64,000 nt of DNA from Alkalibacillus flavidus (GTDB lineage Bacteria > Bacillota > Bacilli > Bacillales > Alkalibacillaceae), in NCBI RefSeq assembly GCF_040545925.1, contig NZ_JBEPMX010000009.1, positions 1 through 64,000 of the forward strand, in the 5' to 3' direction. This document shows, piece after piece, positions 8,383-16,857 of the stretch. Every line of letters begins with the position of its first letter. Positions within the stretch are counted from its first letter, which is position 1. The translations under genes and the position numbers were made by a program. The notes beneath the pieces are model-generated. The model saw only the letters and a program-made list of their open reading frames with translations. It did not search any database and was not told the origin of the DNA.

Positions 8383-9753
8383 CTAATATTTATTAACATC
8401 AATTGACAGTTTGATTAGATTCGTATGCGTTACATCAGCCCAATCACTTCGACATAAAAACGGAATCCACAACAGTCGACCATGCTTATCTGTGACGACT
8501 GGCCACGTATCTCGTTCAACTGTTGGAACCTTATGGTCAATAAATATATCTTTCACTTTTTTATGACCATTTAATCCTTGAGGGCGAATGCGGTCACCAC
8601 GTTGACGCGTTCTAACCACCAATGGCTGAGGCAGGTCAGCGGCTGGTCCAAGTATCACAGAGCGGTCACCTTCATAATTAAATAACTGATTGCTTTGCAC
8701 CGCTTCTGCACTTAAAATCCACCCGTTCGGTAATGACACCCAACTTCCGACGTCTAGCTCAAACGTATAATCACCCTGTGGTAACGATTCACACGTTATC
8801 GTACACGTATCATACGATTTGATCGCCGTAAAACCTTGTCGTGGCGTCCATTGACTGTTCGCATGATGACTGTTCAACCATGTTTTAAACGCCTCGAAAT
8901 CGTTGCGATATGACTGATTATATACACTAAGATAGTTTAATATTAGATGAAAGCCACGCCTTTGTAAAGGTTGTGGCAAAGCGTTAAACGAATTAATTGA
9001 AAAGGTCACCCTTTGTTCACAAAATTGGCCTATCTCTGCCATTTGACGTTCTGCCCACGTATCAAGCAATTGTTGATCTTCTCTAAGCTCTTGATGTAAA
9101 TTCATGGCGCTATTATGTATGCTCGGGTTTTCTGCTTGAACAAACGGTAATAATTGGTGACGGAATCGGTTGCGAGTATAGCGATCACTCTCGTTAGACG
9201 GGTCTTCACGATAAACGAGTGCACAGGCTTCTGCGTATTGTACAATCATTTGTTTCGTCACTGATAAAAATGGACGAATAATCTGCATCGATCCAATATG
9301 CCGGTCAGAATCCATCCCCGTCGGCACAACCCCTTTCGTCAATCGCATAAACATTGTTTCCACTTGGTCATCCCCGTGATGGGCTAACACTAGTTTCCCA
9401 TTAGAACTCACTTCATGGCGAAATGCCTCGTACCGCAACACTCTCGCTGCTTCTTGCACGCCAACCTGATGCTTACGCTGATAGTCTTCCGTCTCAACAC
9501 GGAGGACGCGACACGGAATATCAAGCGCTTCTGCTTGCTCATGAACAAAAGCTACATCACACGCCGACTCTTCACCACGCAATTGGTGATCCACCGTTAG
9601 CACCGTTAATGACAAATCCCACTCCGTTTGCATAGCATGAAAAAAATGCAGCATCGCCATAGAATCCACACCACCCGATACTGCTAAATATAAATCATCC
9701 CCGCGTTCGATGAGTTGATTGTTTTGAATAAATTGTTTTACACGTTCTTCCAT
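8383..9753 (-). CDS. tilS: tRNA(Ile)-lysidine synthase
   Basis: Converts the wobble cytidine of the minor tRNA-Ile (CAU anticodon) to lysidine using ATP and lysine, so that it reads AUA. The 456-residue protein has the PP-loop ATP pyrophosphatase motif SGGVDS at residues 26-31 and the longer two-domain C-terminal extension typical of Bacillus/E. coli enzymes (segment RTRQRGDRIRPQGLNG). Start ATG 9753 follows GAGGCGG. A candidate extended -10 promoter lies about 40 bases upstream. Confidence 0.95.
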   Translation of the reverse strand: MEERVKQFIQNNQLIERGDDLYLAVSGGVDSMAMLHFFHAMQTEWDLSLTVLTVDHQLRGEESACDVAFVHEQAEALDIPCRVLRVETEDYQRKHQVGVQEAARVLRYEAFRHEVSSNGKLVLAHHGDDQVETMFMRLTKGVVPTGMDSDRHIGSMQIIRPFLSVTKQMIVQYAEACALVYREDPSNESDRYTRNRFRHQLLPFVQAENPSIHNSAMNLHQELREDQQLLDTWAERQMAEIGQFCEQRVTFSINSFNALPQPLQRRGFHLILNYLSVYNQSYRNDFEAFKTWLNSHHANSQWTPRQGFTAIKSYDTCTITCESLPQGDYTFELDVGSWVSLPNGWILSAEAVQSNQLFNYEGDRSVILGPAADLPQPLVVRTRQRGDRIRPQGLNGHKKVKDIFIDHKVPTVERDTWPVVTDKHGRLLWIPFLCRSDWADVTHTNLIKLSIDVNKY

Positions 9754-9792
9754 AATTCAAGCCGCCTCTTCGCATCATCACATTACCACCCT

Positions 9793-9801
9793 ATTATACC
9801 A
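9793..9801 (-). promoter_or_regulatory. Candidate extended -10 promoter of tilS-hprT
   Basis: On the minus strand the sequence TGGTATAAT gives a perfect -10 box (9793-9798) with the TGn extension. No good -35 box lies 17 bases upstream, which is common for extended -10 promoters. Confidence 0.45.
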
Positions 9802-9829
9802 AACTGCGACTTAATTAACAGCGACCACA

Positions 9830-10750
9830 CTACATCAACCAATACACAAACCATGCATTAATCGCCACCATTGACCCTAACGTCATTACATCACGTTTAT
9901 CGACATTGACGTACGATTGAGATTGGAACCTTGACGAAACGGATGTCGATTGTCGTGCTGGTAGGACGACACGATCAATATCACGCTTCATCGCTAACGC
10001 GTCTCGGTACTGACCCGATACTGCTTTATGAATAACAGAGTGAAATGGCTTCAACCGCTTACTACGTGCAATCAACCTCGGTAACGAACGATGATCACCT
10101 TGCCGTTGCATGGTCAAACTCGAATCCACTTTCGCAAAACATACCCCAAGTGCAAACAAATCATAAGCGACATCAGCTTTACGACTTCCCATCCGCCAAT
10201 ACCCACGATCATAAACCGACGTATATTCCCTAATGCCACGACCAATCGGCGTCACACCACCGACATCAACTAATCGGATTCGCTTCCAAGCACTATCAAA
10301 TATCATATTATCAAGCTTTAAATCGCCAAAAACATACCCTCGTTTGTGTAACACGTGTAAATCAGCTAATAGTTGTGACATGAGTTTGCCGTAATCCATC
10401 ACCTGCATACGTGAGACAAGCGATGTCATCGGTTTTCCTTGTACGTATTCCATAACATAAAAACTATGTTTCTCGCGATTCATATACCCATCATCGACAT
10501 CGACTAAAGAAGGCCCAAGCGAAACACCTTGGGCCTGTTGTAACTTCTTTAATATGTTGGCTTCAGCTGAAATGACGGTTGGATCGCGACTCACTTTCAT
10601 CGCAAGCCGTTTATTCGACGCTTTGACTAAATACGTTGACCCGCGCGCCCCTTCTCCGAGCAATCGCTCAACCTGATACCGGCGCTTATGCCACAAACCT
10701 GTTACAGTTATACCTTTAGCTAGACGAACGGTAGGATGAATCGACGACAT
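9830..10750 (-). CDS. yabT: YabT-like membrane Ser/Thr protein kinase
   Basis: Hanks-type protein kinase that in B. subtilis is made during sporulation and phosphorylates RecA and other DNA-associated targets. The 306-residue protein has a short glycine-rich loop (GEGARGSTY), the VAIK-like lysine (LAMKVS), a catalytic loop FGDLKLDN in place of HRDxKxxN, and DVG in place of DFG. The last 20 residues form a hydrophobic segment ending at the C-terminus (INAWFVYWLM), so it is probably tail-anchored with no sensor domain. Start ATG 10750 follows AGAGGAG. It overlaps yabS by 35 bases. Confidence 0.88.
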   Translation of the reverse strand: MSSIHPTVRLAKGITVTGLWHKRRYQVERLLGEGARGSTYLVKASNKRLAMKVSRDPTVISAEANILKKLQQAQGVSLGPSLVDVDDGYMNREKHSFYVMEYVQGKPMTSLVSRMQVMDYGKLMSQLLADLHVLHKRGYVFGDLKLDNMIFDSAWKRIRLVDVGGVTPIGRGIREYTSVYDRGYWRMGSRKADVAYDLFALGVCFAKVDSSLTMQRQGDHRSLPRLIARSKRLKPFHSVIHKAVSGQYRDALAMKRDIDRVVLPARQSTSVSSRFQSQSYVNVDKRDVMTLGSMVAINAWFVYWLM

Positions 10751-11465
10751 CGTATGCCGCTCCTCTCATCACATTTTCTTGATTCGAGACATGGAATGAT
10801 TTTGCCGCTTCACGCAAGGCAGCACCAGTCGGCGTAATACCACCAACGGCAAACTTCGGAAATACTTTAGCAATTCGTTTTCCATCATTCGTCCAATCAA
10901 GCAACATTTTAACCACATCTTTGCGCGTTGGATATTGATAGACTGTATACTCAAACTCACCTTCTCGCGCATCTAAACTAATCATTAAATCGTCTAACGC
11001 CTCTTTCACAGCATGCATTTTCGTTTGCATACTCGCACTCGTATCGACTAACACAAGCACTTGCATGTCACACGTTTCACTTAAGTCTTCCATCACTTCT
11101 TGTACTTCCCCGCGCGTCTCAGGTGGTAAAGCATCTTCACTTTGTCCGTCTCCTAATATTTGTTGCAATTCTTGATGAACAAACCCTTGGATCGTCTGCG
11201 TCATCGCTTGTTGCGTCACCATTTGCATCGTTTCAGACAAATCTTCTGCATAGACAATACGACTAATGCCGCCACCCGCTTCGGCTATGTCATTCACTTC
11301 TTGCAAGCCTAGCGGATCTTCTGTTTGGTCATCGTCTAAGACGCCAATCACATTCACTGATAAGCCAGACTTTGCAATATGACGACTCACATCGACTGGG
11401 TCTTCCCCTTGATTCGAACATCCATCGGTAATGAGTAACACTTGTTTAATCGTTCCTTTTTCCAC
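10716..11465 (-). CDS. yabS: YabS, von Willebrand factor type A domain protein
   Basis: The 249-residue cytoplasmic protein has two VWA-like halves with MIDAS-type motifs: LLITDGCSNQG at the N-terminus and LVDTSASM in the second half, suggesting metal-dependent protein binding. In B. subtilis yabS follows spoIIE and is expressed during sporulation; its function is unknown. The start chosen is GTG 11465, nine bases after AGGAGG; a longer frame begins seven codons upstream and contains the Shine-Dalgarno sequence. It overlaps yabT by 35 bases and lies about 60 bases after spoIIE. Confidence 0.85.
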   Translation of the reverse strand: MEKGTIKQVLLITDGCSNQGEDPVDVSRHIAKSGLSVNVIGVLDDDQTEDPLGLQEVNDIAEAGGGISRIVYAEDLSETMQMVTQQAMTQTIQGFVHQELQQILGDGQSEDALPPETRGEVQEVMEDLSETCDMQVLVLVDTSASMQTKMHAVKEALDDLMISLDAREGEFEYTVYQYPTRKDVVKMLLDWTNDGKRIAKVFPKFAVGGITPTGAALREAAKSFHVSNQENVMRGAAYDVVDSSYRSSS

Positions 11466-11528
11466 GTCGAAACGCCTCCTCATCAATTTATCACCATTGT
11501 TGACGAGGAAGCAGTAAAATATACCTGA

Positions 11529-13976
11529 TTATACTGTGGCAACAGACGGGAATGACGCCCATTTCGGTCGACTTTTTTCGACTTTGGTCACTAACACCGT
11601 CATGTCATCGACGATCGCACCGCGGTGACTGCGAATCGTTTCTTCTAAGATTAAATCAGCTACAGCTTGCGGATCTTCCGTTTCAAGCTCACGAATTTTC
11701 CGCTTCAACCAAATTTCACGATTCTCATTTGATGCTGCCGCCTCCAAAATACCGTCGCTCACCATCACAAGTAGATCGCCGTCTTTTAACTGTTCGTATA
11801 CAGGGTCCACTTCGAATTCATCTAAAATACCAATCGGCAAATTACCTGACTCAATAGGATAGACACCATGTCCGCGTTTAATAAAGCTCATCATCGCCCC
11901 GATTTTTAAGAAGTTAACGTGCGGTTCTTGTAAATCGATCACCGCCAAATCGAGCGTCGCATAAATTTCATCCGACGTTCTTAACGACAAAATCGAATTA
12001 ATTGATTGAAGGGCAACTTGCTCATTAATCCCCGACTGCAAAATTTGTTTCAACAATTTCAACGTCTCAGAACTCTCCAAGTAAGCCCGTTCACCATTCC
12101 CCATGCCATCACTTATTGCTAATACGAAACGGCTCTTGCCTAACTCAAGCATCATGTACGTATCACCAGACAATAAATTACCTTGTTTCGCCGCATGTGC
12201 CACGCCCGATTGTAGTTGGTAATTTTTCACCGAACTAAACTGAAACGTCCGGTCACCGTGTGTAGTAGACGAAGCATGTTCGGCTTCAACGACAACCGTC
12301 TCATCCAATAAATCCGACAATAACGGGTCAATAATTTTGTCAGCTTCTCCGTGATAATCGTTGAAATAAACTGTCATTTCCAAATCGACGTTTCCTTTTT
12401 CAATCGAAAACAATTCTAAATGCTCGAGTACAAAGCGATTGTCATACAACATACGACGAATCATTTGCTCATGCCACACGAAATCTTCGCGCTCCTTAAC
12501 CATTTCTTGCGCAAAATTATTCATCACTTCAGAAACGCCGTTGAGTTGTTCTGATACGAACTGCCGACTTTCTTTCACTTGTTGTTTCAGTCGCTTATTT
12601 GCCTTATAAAACGAAAATTCATACCGCATTTGGTCGACGACTTGATCACTTTTCACACAAAAGTTGCGTAATTTACCCATTTGAAAATTTAACTGCGACG
12701 AATCGCGTTCCTCTATCGCCATCATCATTTGTTTTAACACCGGATATGTCCTGTCAAATTGATTCACCCAACACGTGTGCTTTTTTAAACACGTCTGACA
12801 CGTTTTCTCCGTCACCCGACTTAAATATTCATCGACATCTTGCGCCTTATCAAACGTCGTTGATTCAGCATCAATCGAAGCAAAACTATGCGATAACGCC
12901 TCAAACATTTCCGAAAAACGTTCAACCCGATGAGCCGTTGCATCGCGGACTTTTTGTAAATACTGTTCATTTTCAGCTTGAGCTTCTTCTGTCCCTGGGA
13001 TAAATTTAGCCACTTGCTTTGACAAAGATGGTGGCGTCACAATAAATACACCTATCGCAACAGCCGTTTGCATCAACAATTGCTGTAATGACATGGCTTC
13101 GATATTGTATAAACCGATTAATACAGCTGCTACCACAGCCCCTAACGTCATTACATAGCGATTCACATTTTTTAATAAACCGGATAATAAACCAATCAAT
13201 GCTAACAAACTAATTTGATATAACTGAATCGCACTCGCAAGACTGAGCATGAGTCCAACCATGACACCAATCGCCGATCCGACCGTGGCGCCTGCAATCA
13301 AAGCCGACAATAAGACAACATACATCGCCATCATTTGTTCAATCGCTAGTCCACCGATCGTTAACCCGACCATCCCCGTTAAAACAGCGGTGACTAAAAT
13401 CATTAAACAAATCATTTCTTCCACTTTATATTTCACCCGTGGCGGTTGTAACTTTAAAAATGGATATGACTGCATGAATACCATCACTAAAAATCCAGCT
13501 AAAATGCCTTCTAAAACAAACATGGCGCCATCATACAATGAGAATACGCCCTCGAATGCTTGTATTGCTAAACGTGTCACGACAACACTAACGCCTGTCA
13601 TCATCGCTAGCCATTTCAAACGTTTCGCACGGTGTCGCACCCAGTGGTGGTCGATTAGTAACATAAGTAAACCACTCAAACTAATAAAAAAAGCATGTTC
13701 AAAACTTATCGTTAAGGCGCCTAACATCATACACAAAAATGTCAGTGGAGCAAACGAGCGCTTCGTCATGACCGTTGCAGCTAAAAATGCGATCGCAAAC
13801 GGTGAAATCATCGATAAAATCATCGCTCGCCCTAGTAATAATCCAGCAATGTACCACAACAAGCCGTACGTCACCATCAGTCGATGTAAACCGTTCAGTA
13901 ACCGTTTGAACCATAATGACTGGTTATGGTCATCTGTTGGTGCTACGGCCGTTAATCGTTCGGATAATAAACCCAC
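11529..13976 (-). CDS. spoIIE: Stage II sporulation protein E (PP2C phosphatase)
   Basis: Membrane serine phosphatase that dephosphorylates SpoIIAA to activate sigma-F in the forespore and also takes part in the switch to polar division. The 815-residue protein begins with about ten membrane segments (residues 30-320), a central FtsZ-interacting/oligomerisation region, and a C-terminal PP2C domain with ISDGMGNGERA and MVSDGILEAA. The GTG at 13976 is chosen because GGGGTGG lies eight bases before it; earlier GTG codons sit within that site. The upstream region has Spo0A-box-like sequences. Confidence 0.95.
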   Translation of the reverse strand: MGLLSERLTAVAPTDDHNQSLWFKRLLNGLHRLMVTYGLLWYIAGLLLGRAMILSMISPFAIAFLAATVMTKRSFAPLTFLCMMLGALTISFEHAFFISLSGLLMLLIDHHWVRHRAKRLKWLAMMTGVSVVVTRLAIQAFEGVFSLYDGAMFVLEGILAGFLVMVFMQSYPFLKLQPPRVKYKVEEMICLMILVTAVLTGMVGLTIGGLAIEQMMAMYVVLLSALIAGATVGSAIGVMVGLMLSLASAIQLYQISLLALIGLLSGLLKNVNRYVMTLGAVVAAVLIGLYNIEAMSLQQLLMQTAVAIGVFIVTPPSLSKQVAKFIPGTEEAQAENEQYLQKVRDATAHRVERFSEMFEALSHSFASIDAESTTFDKAQDVDEYLSRVTEKTCQTCLKKHTCWVNQFDRTYPVLKQMMMAIEERDSSQLNFQMGKLRNFCVKSDQVVDQMRYEFSFYKANKRLKQQVKESRQFVSEQLNGVSEVMNNFAQEMVKEREDFVWHEQMIRRMLYDNRFVLEHLELFSIEKGNVDLEMTVYFNDYHGEADKIIDPLLSDLLDETVVVEAEHASSTTHGDRTFQFSSVKNYQLQSGVAHAAKQGNLLSGDTYMMLELGKSRFVLAISDGMGNGERAYLESSETLKLLKQILQSGINEQVALQSINSILSLRTSDEIYATLDLAVIDLQEPHVNFLKIGAMMSFIKRGHGVYPIESGNLPIGILDEFEVDPVYEQLKDGDLLVMVSDGILEAAASNENREIWLKRKIRELETEDPQAVADLILEETIRSHRGAIVDDMTVLVTKVEKSRPKWASFPSVATV

Positions 13977-14001
13977 TTCAATCACCACCCCTTATATGAT
14001 G

Positions 14002-14070
14002 ATTGAAACACGTTTATGCCTAAAACTTTGTCAAAATCACGAAGAGACAAACCTTTTTTCTTCGACTAAA
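14002..14070 (-). promoter_or_regulatory. spoIIE promoter with Spo0A boxes and 21-bp spacing
   Basis: On the minus strand TTGACA (14029-14034) is followed by 21 bases and TTCAAT (14002-14007). The B. subtilis spoIIE promoter is known for the same unusual 21-base spacing and for Spo0A-P activation. Two Spo0A-box-like sequences are present: CTTTGTCAAA on the plus strand (14026-14035), overlapping the -35, and TTTAGTCGAA on the minus strand (14061-14070). Each differs from the consensus at one position. Confidence 0.65.
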
Positions 14071-14177
14071 CATTGGCGAATATCACGAAATCAGTCTTAC
14101 TCCGACGTGCGACCCTCTTTTTATGACAATGAAAATGGGCACGACTAAAAATTCAACAAGAAAAAATGAAATTCGTG

Positions 14178-14206
14178 TTGACACATAAATCATCGTGGTG
14201 TACTAT
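14178..14206 (+). promoter_or_regulatory. tRNA operon promoter (sigma-A)
   Basis: Consensus -35 TTGACA (14178-14183), 17 bases, then TACTAT (14201-14206), 33 bases before tRNA-Met. It is divergent from spoIIE. Confidence 0.85.
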
Positions 14207-14239
14207 AATCTTTGTGCTCAACAGACGGCACATAAATAT

Positions 14240-14313
14240 GGCGGTGTAGCTCAGCTGGCGAGAGCGTACGGTTCATACCCGTGAGGTCGGGGGTTCGATC
14301 CCCTCCGCCGCCA
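14240..14313 (+). tRNA. tRNA-Met (CAT), elongator type
   Basis: A 74-base cloverleaf. The acceptor arm GGCGGTG pairs with CGCCGCC, the anticodon loop TTCATAC carries CAT, and the T loop is TTCGATC. All seven acceptor pairs form, unlike initiator tRNA with its 1-72 mismatch, so this is the elongator. CCA is not encoded. It occupies the same place next to spoIIE as trnSL-Met1 in B. subtilis. Confidence 0.96.
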
Positions 14314-14328
14314 CTCTTTTTTTATCAA

Positions 14329-14400
14329 GGCCCGTTGGTCAAGTGGTTAAGACACCGCCCTTTCACGGCGGTAACACGGGTTCGAATCCCGTACGGGTCA
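14329..14400 (+). tRNA. tRNA-Glu (TTC)
   Basis: A 72-base cloverleaf. The acceptor arm GGCCCGT pairs with ACGGGTC, and the anticodon stem CCGCC/GGCGG encloses CTTTCAC with anticodon TTC. CCA is not encoded. It is 15 bases after tRNA-Met and shares its promoter and terminator; trnSL-Glu1 has this place in B. subtilis. Confidence 0.96.
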
Positions 14401-14410
14401 CTACAGACGA

Positions 14411-14446
14411 AACCCGACATTGTTTTAAAACAATGTCGGGTTTTTT
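14411..14446 (+). terminator. Terminator of the tRNA operon
   Basis: A perfect 15-base stem (AACCCGACATTGTTT pairs with its complement) followed by TTTTTT, ten bases after tRNA-Glu. Confidence 0.92.
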
Positions 14447-14447
14447 G

Positions 14448-14600
14448 TATTAGCTATACCCTATTAGTTGAAGGTAGCGGCACCATTAAGAGTAAGTTTT
14501 CGGGTCATCGCTGTTACCGTGTTTTCACCCCACAGCGCATAAGTGAAACACTACACCTGCACAACCTGATTAAATAAGCAACTTTATAACTTCATTTTCA
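14448..14600 (+). other. Intergenic stretch without a recognisable gene
   Basis: Between the tRNA terminator and the interrupted zinc-ribbon gene I find no convincing coding region with a ribosome binding site. The minus strand can be read as a short peptide ending TRKLTLNGAATFN just before a stop. I have a vague recollection of similar short peptides in Bacillus intergenic sequence, so it may be a decayed repeat, but I cannot confirm that. Confidence 0.3.
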
Positions 14601-14610
14601 TTACTTTTTG

Positions 14611-14901
14611 TTACCAAAAAGGTTCCTCTTCACTGGACAAATTCAACATAAAAGGGTAAATACTAAATATCACCAACATCATAACAACCCCTATGATAAT
14701 AACTGTAACGACGGAAAAATCGAATAGGTGACTAACTGGTACTATCACTAATAATGGTAAATAAGTTATTATTCCATTTCTCAACCTAGAGGAGGCAGAC
14801 TCATATTACTTTTTCTCGCAGTATGGGCATCTTAATCTCAACAATCTTCTAACCGTTTGTTTCCACGTCCATTTTATCCCACAGTTTTGACAAACAGGCA
14901 T
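14611..14901 (-). pseudogene. Small zinc-ribbon plus two-TM protein (TIGR04104-like), interrupted by one in-frame stop
   Basis: Starting at ATG 14901, six bases after AAAGGGG, the minus strand encodes a 31-residue zinc-ribbon piece with C-X2-C at residues 4-7 and 25-28 and WTWKQT between them. A TAA at 14806-14808 (codon 32) stops it. Reading on in the same frame gives 64 further residues with two hydrophobic membrane segments (YLPLLVIVPVSHLF and VVTVIIIGVVMMLVIF) and the ending EEEPFW, stop at 14611. Whole frame length is 97 codons. As I recall the cxxc_20_cxxc (TIGR04104) family of Bacillus, it has this ribbon-plus-two-helix layout as one chain, commonly with Gln or a similar residue after the second CxxC. 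A single CAA-to-TAA change would explain the break. A sequencing error or a functional short peptide are alternatives. Confidence 0.75.
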
Positions 14902-14977
14902 GTTAAACCCCTTTCTCTTCTCTTGCCTCAATCACACGAAAGCTTTCCAACCCTGGTAGTGCCATTATTAACGACAT

Positions 14978-15011
14978 AAAAAAACTACAACAGATCTTAC
15001 ACTGTTGTAGT
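14978..15011 (-). terminator. Terminator after yabR
   Basis: A perfect 10-base stem, ACTACAACAG/CTGTTGTAGT, with an 8-base loop and TTTTTT after it on the minus strand, 55 bases past the yabR stop. Confidence 0.9.
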
Positions 15012-15066
15012 CATCAAGTGTCGAACGCTATATATTTAATACTTCAAATAGACAGCAAGACTACCC

Positions 15067-15441
15067 TCACCTAGCACCACGTCCACCACGACGAGATTCC
15101 GTATGCTTCTTAAGTGAGGACATCTTATCTTCACTATCCTTCAAAAACTGGTTCATTTTTGATTCAAAGTTTTCCGCGCGTTTCTTTTGTTCTTCGCGTT
15201 CAAACTGCTCATCTGCCTTTTTGATCGATAAGCCAATCTTTCCGTTGTCTTCTACATTTAATACTTTGACTTTAACTTCATCACCGACAGATAAGTGCTC
15301 GTTAATATCCTTAACGAACTGATTTGCTACCTCACTAATGTGGACTAAGCCAGTTGACCCATCCGGAAGCTCGACAAAAGCTCCAAAATTTGTAATACGG
15401 GTCACTTTACCGTGCAACTTGCTGCCTACTTCAACTGACAT
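15067..15441 (-). CDS. yabR: S1 RNA-binding domain protein YabR
   Basis: A 124-residue protein with one S1 domain at residues 1-75 (GSKLHGKVTRITNFGAFVEL, GLVHISEVA), followed by a charged helix and a basic, Gly/Arg-rich tail. Proteins of this group (YabR/YugI, related to general stress protein 13) bind RNA or ribosomes; the exact role is unknown. The ATG at 15441 matches the B. subtilis start; the frame is open ten codons further upstream, across the Shine-Dalgarno AAGGAGGAG. It follows divIC. Confidence 0.9.
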   Translation of the reverse strand: MSVEVGSKLHGKVTRITNFGAFVELPDGSTGLVHISEVANQFVKDINEHLSVGDEVKVKVLNVEDNGKIGLSIKKADEQFEREEQKKRAENFESKMNQFLKDSEDKMSSLKKHTESRRGGRGAR

Positions 15442-15514
15442 AAAGAAAATGCTCCTCCTTAAAGTAATCAAAAAATCTATTCCATATTATTATATATAAG
15501 CTTGATTAAAAGTG

Positions 15515-15916
15515 TCAATAAGAAGGCTCACCATCTTCACTGTCTTCAGGCAACTTAAAAATAATTTCCCCCTCGCGTGAGAAGAAATAATCTTTGCGAG
15601 CAATTTGTAATAAATACTCGGTATCATTCAACAGTTCGACTTCACGCTCTAAGCGGTCTTGATTTTGTTGTGCCGCTTTTAACTCTTCAGATAACTGTTC
15701 ATATTCAGCTTGTTTCTCGTTATGTATCGCTTGTTGTTTCATATAATAACCTGACAACGTACCGACGACAATTAAGAAAAGGACGGCAAAAGCAATCATA
15801 CGCCGTTTTAGAAGCTTTTTTTCACGCTTTTTACGAGCTAGGTAAGCTTCTTGTTCTCTCACGTAAGTCGAATTTAATTTTTCAACGTTCTCCATCGACT
15901 TCTTTCTCTTGAACAT
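15515..15916 (-). CDS. divIC: Cell-division protein DivIC (FtsB-like)
   Basis: A single-pass septal protein that forms the DivIB-DivIC-FtsL complex needed to activate septal peptidoglycan synthesis. The 133-residue sequence has a basic cytoplasmic N-terminus, one membrane segment (about residues 41-58), an extracellular heptad-rich coiled coil (60-105), and the conserved C-terminal piece ARKDYFFSREGEIIFKLP. Start ATG 15916 follows AAGGAGG. Its first 35 bases overlap the end of yabQ. Neighbours yabP-yabQ-divIC-yabR are as in B. subtilis. Confidence 0.93.
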   Translation of the reverse strand: MFKRKKSMENVEKLNSTYVREQEAYLARKKREKKLLKRRMIAFAVLFLIVVGTLSGYYMKQQAIHNEKQAEYEQLSEELKAAQQNQDRLEREVELLNDTEYLLQIARKDYFFSREGEIIFKLPEDSEDGEPSY

Positions 15917-16496
15917 AGCTTTGTCGCCTCCTTTTCTTTTTGTGAATCCGAATTAATGACCACACCGTTTTTAATCTATTATCGCAATATTTCCAAAAAA
16001 AGTGAAGGTACATTTTTACTATTCTTGGCACAAAAGGTGACACAATTACTTGAACCAATCGTAAGATACCGACCAGAAGACGCCATAATACGTTGAGCCA
16101 AAATGTGACAAAACCGAGCATGACAACGAACAGCCACTTAATAGGCCATACAATGACATAATAAATTATGCGTTCAATCGTTCGGAAAACAATCGACAAA
16201 ATATTCAAAATTGTTGTGAGCAAACGCCAAAACCATGATTGAATAAGCGCGAAGTATGTCGAAATACCTAGTAGAAATGCGAGAACAAAATAAAAACGTA
16301 ATGAGCCGCCGTTAATTTGAAATATCACGTAATACACCAATACCCCGTTGATGACGAATATTAAACTATCCGTAATATAGCGATGAGCACTTTTTTGAGG
16401 GCGAAGGCTTTGATGATAAACATCTATTACGGCGGCAACAGCGGTTCCGAGCAATGCAAGCGACATCATCGCAGTAAATTGTGTAGTTAACGTCAT
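15882..16496 (-). CDS. yabQ: Spore cortex biosynthesis membrane protein YabQ
   Basis: Membrane protein required for cortex formation, made in the mother cell under sigma-E in B. subtilis. The 204-residue product has about five hydrophobic segments, starting with SLALLGTAVAAVIDVYHQSLR, and a basic C-terminus. The start overlaps the yabP stop by 4 bases (ATGA) and the end overlaps divIC by 35 bases. It is somewhat longer at the C-terminus than I expect from the core family. Confidence 0.9.
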   Translation of the reverse strand: MTLTTQFTAMMSLALLGTAVAAVIDVYHQSLRPQKSAHRYITDSLIFVINGVLVYYVIFQINGGSLRFYFVLAFLLGISTYFALIQSWFWRLLTTILNILSIVFRTIERIIYYVIVWPIKWLFVVMLGFVTFWLNVLWRLLVGILRLVQVIVSPFVPRIVKMYLHFFWKYCDNRLKTVWSLIRIHKKKRRRQSYVQEKEVDGER

Positions 16497-16798
16497 TTCA
16501 GTAACTTACCGAAAAACCCTTTCCCTGGCGATTGTTTAGACTCATCAATGTAATCAAACGCATGGATTTTGCCCTGGATCGTCAACGAACCATCGTCGAC
16601 ATTTAAGTTCTTCATATGCAAATTATGACCTCGGACCATCAAATAGCCTAACGTCGTCTTGAGTAGAAACTCTTCCGTATCAAAACTATCAACATCTAAC
16701 ACACCGGTTAATTGTAGTTGTTTCCGATCGGTCAATGTCAGTGTGTGTTCCCGCTTCTCTTCACGTTCCATTGAATATAATGGTTTATCATATGGCAT
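16493..16798 (-). CDS. yabP: Sporulation protein YabP
   Basis: A 101-residue YabP/YqfC-family protein required for spore development, working with YabQ. Conserved stretches are the hydrophobic beta segments TGVLDVDSFDTEEFLL, the GYLMVRGHNLHMKNL block and a C-terminal FFGKLLK. Start ATG 16798 lies five bases after GGAGGGG. I saw no clear sigma-E promoter in the 60 bases upstream. Confidence 0.93.
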   Translation of the reverse strand: MPYDKPLYSMEREEKREHTLTLTDRKQLQLTGVLDVDSFDTEEFLLKTTLGYLMVRGHNLHMKNLNVDDGSLTIQGKIHAFDYIDESKQSPGKGFFGKLLK

Positions 16799-16857
16799 GT
16801 CTACCCCTCCTATTCACTAGTCCATCCTATGACTCGTGAATAGTAATCATGCCTGAT

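Noticed and set aside
13249..14148. A 299-codon open frame on the plus strand opposite the spoIIE N-terminal region
   Set aside because: It is antisense to the membrane domain of spoIIE, has a low-complexity Thr/Pro/Lys/Ile-rich translation expected from reverse reading of membrane codons, and lacks a ribosome binding site.
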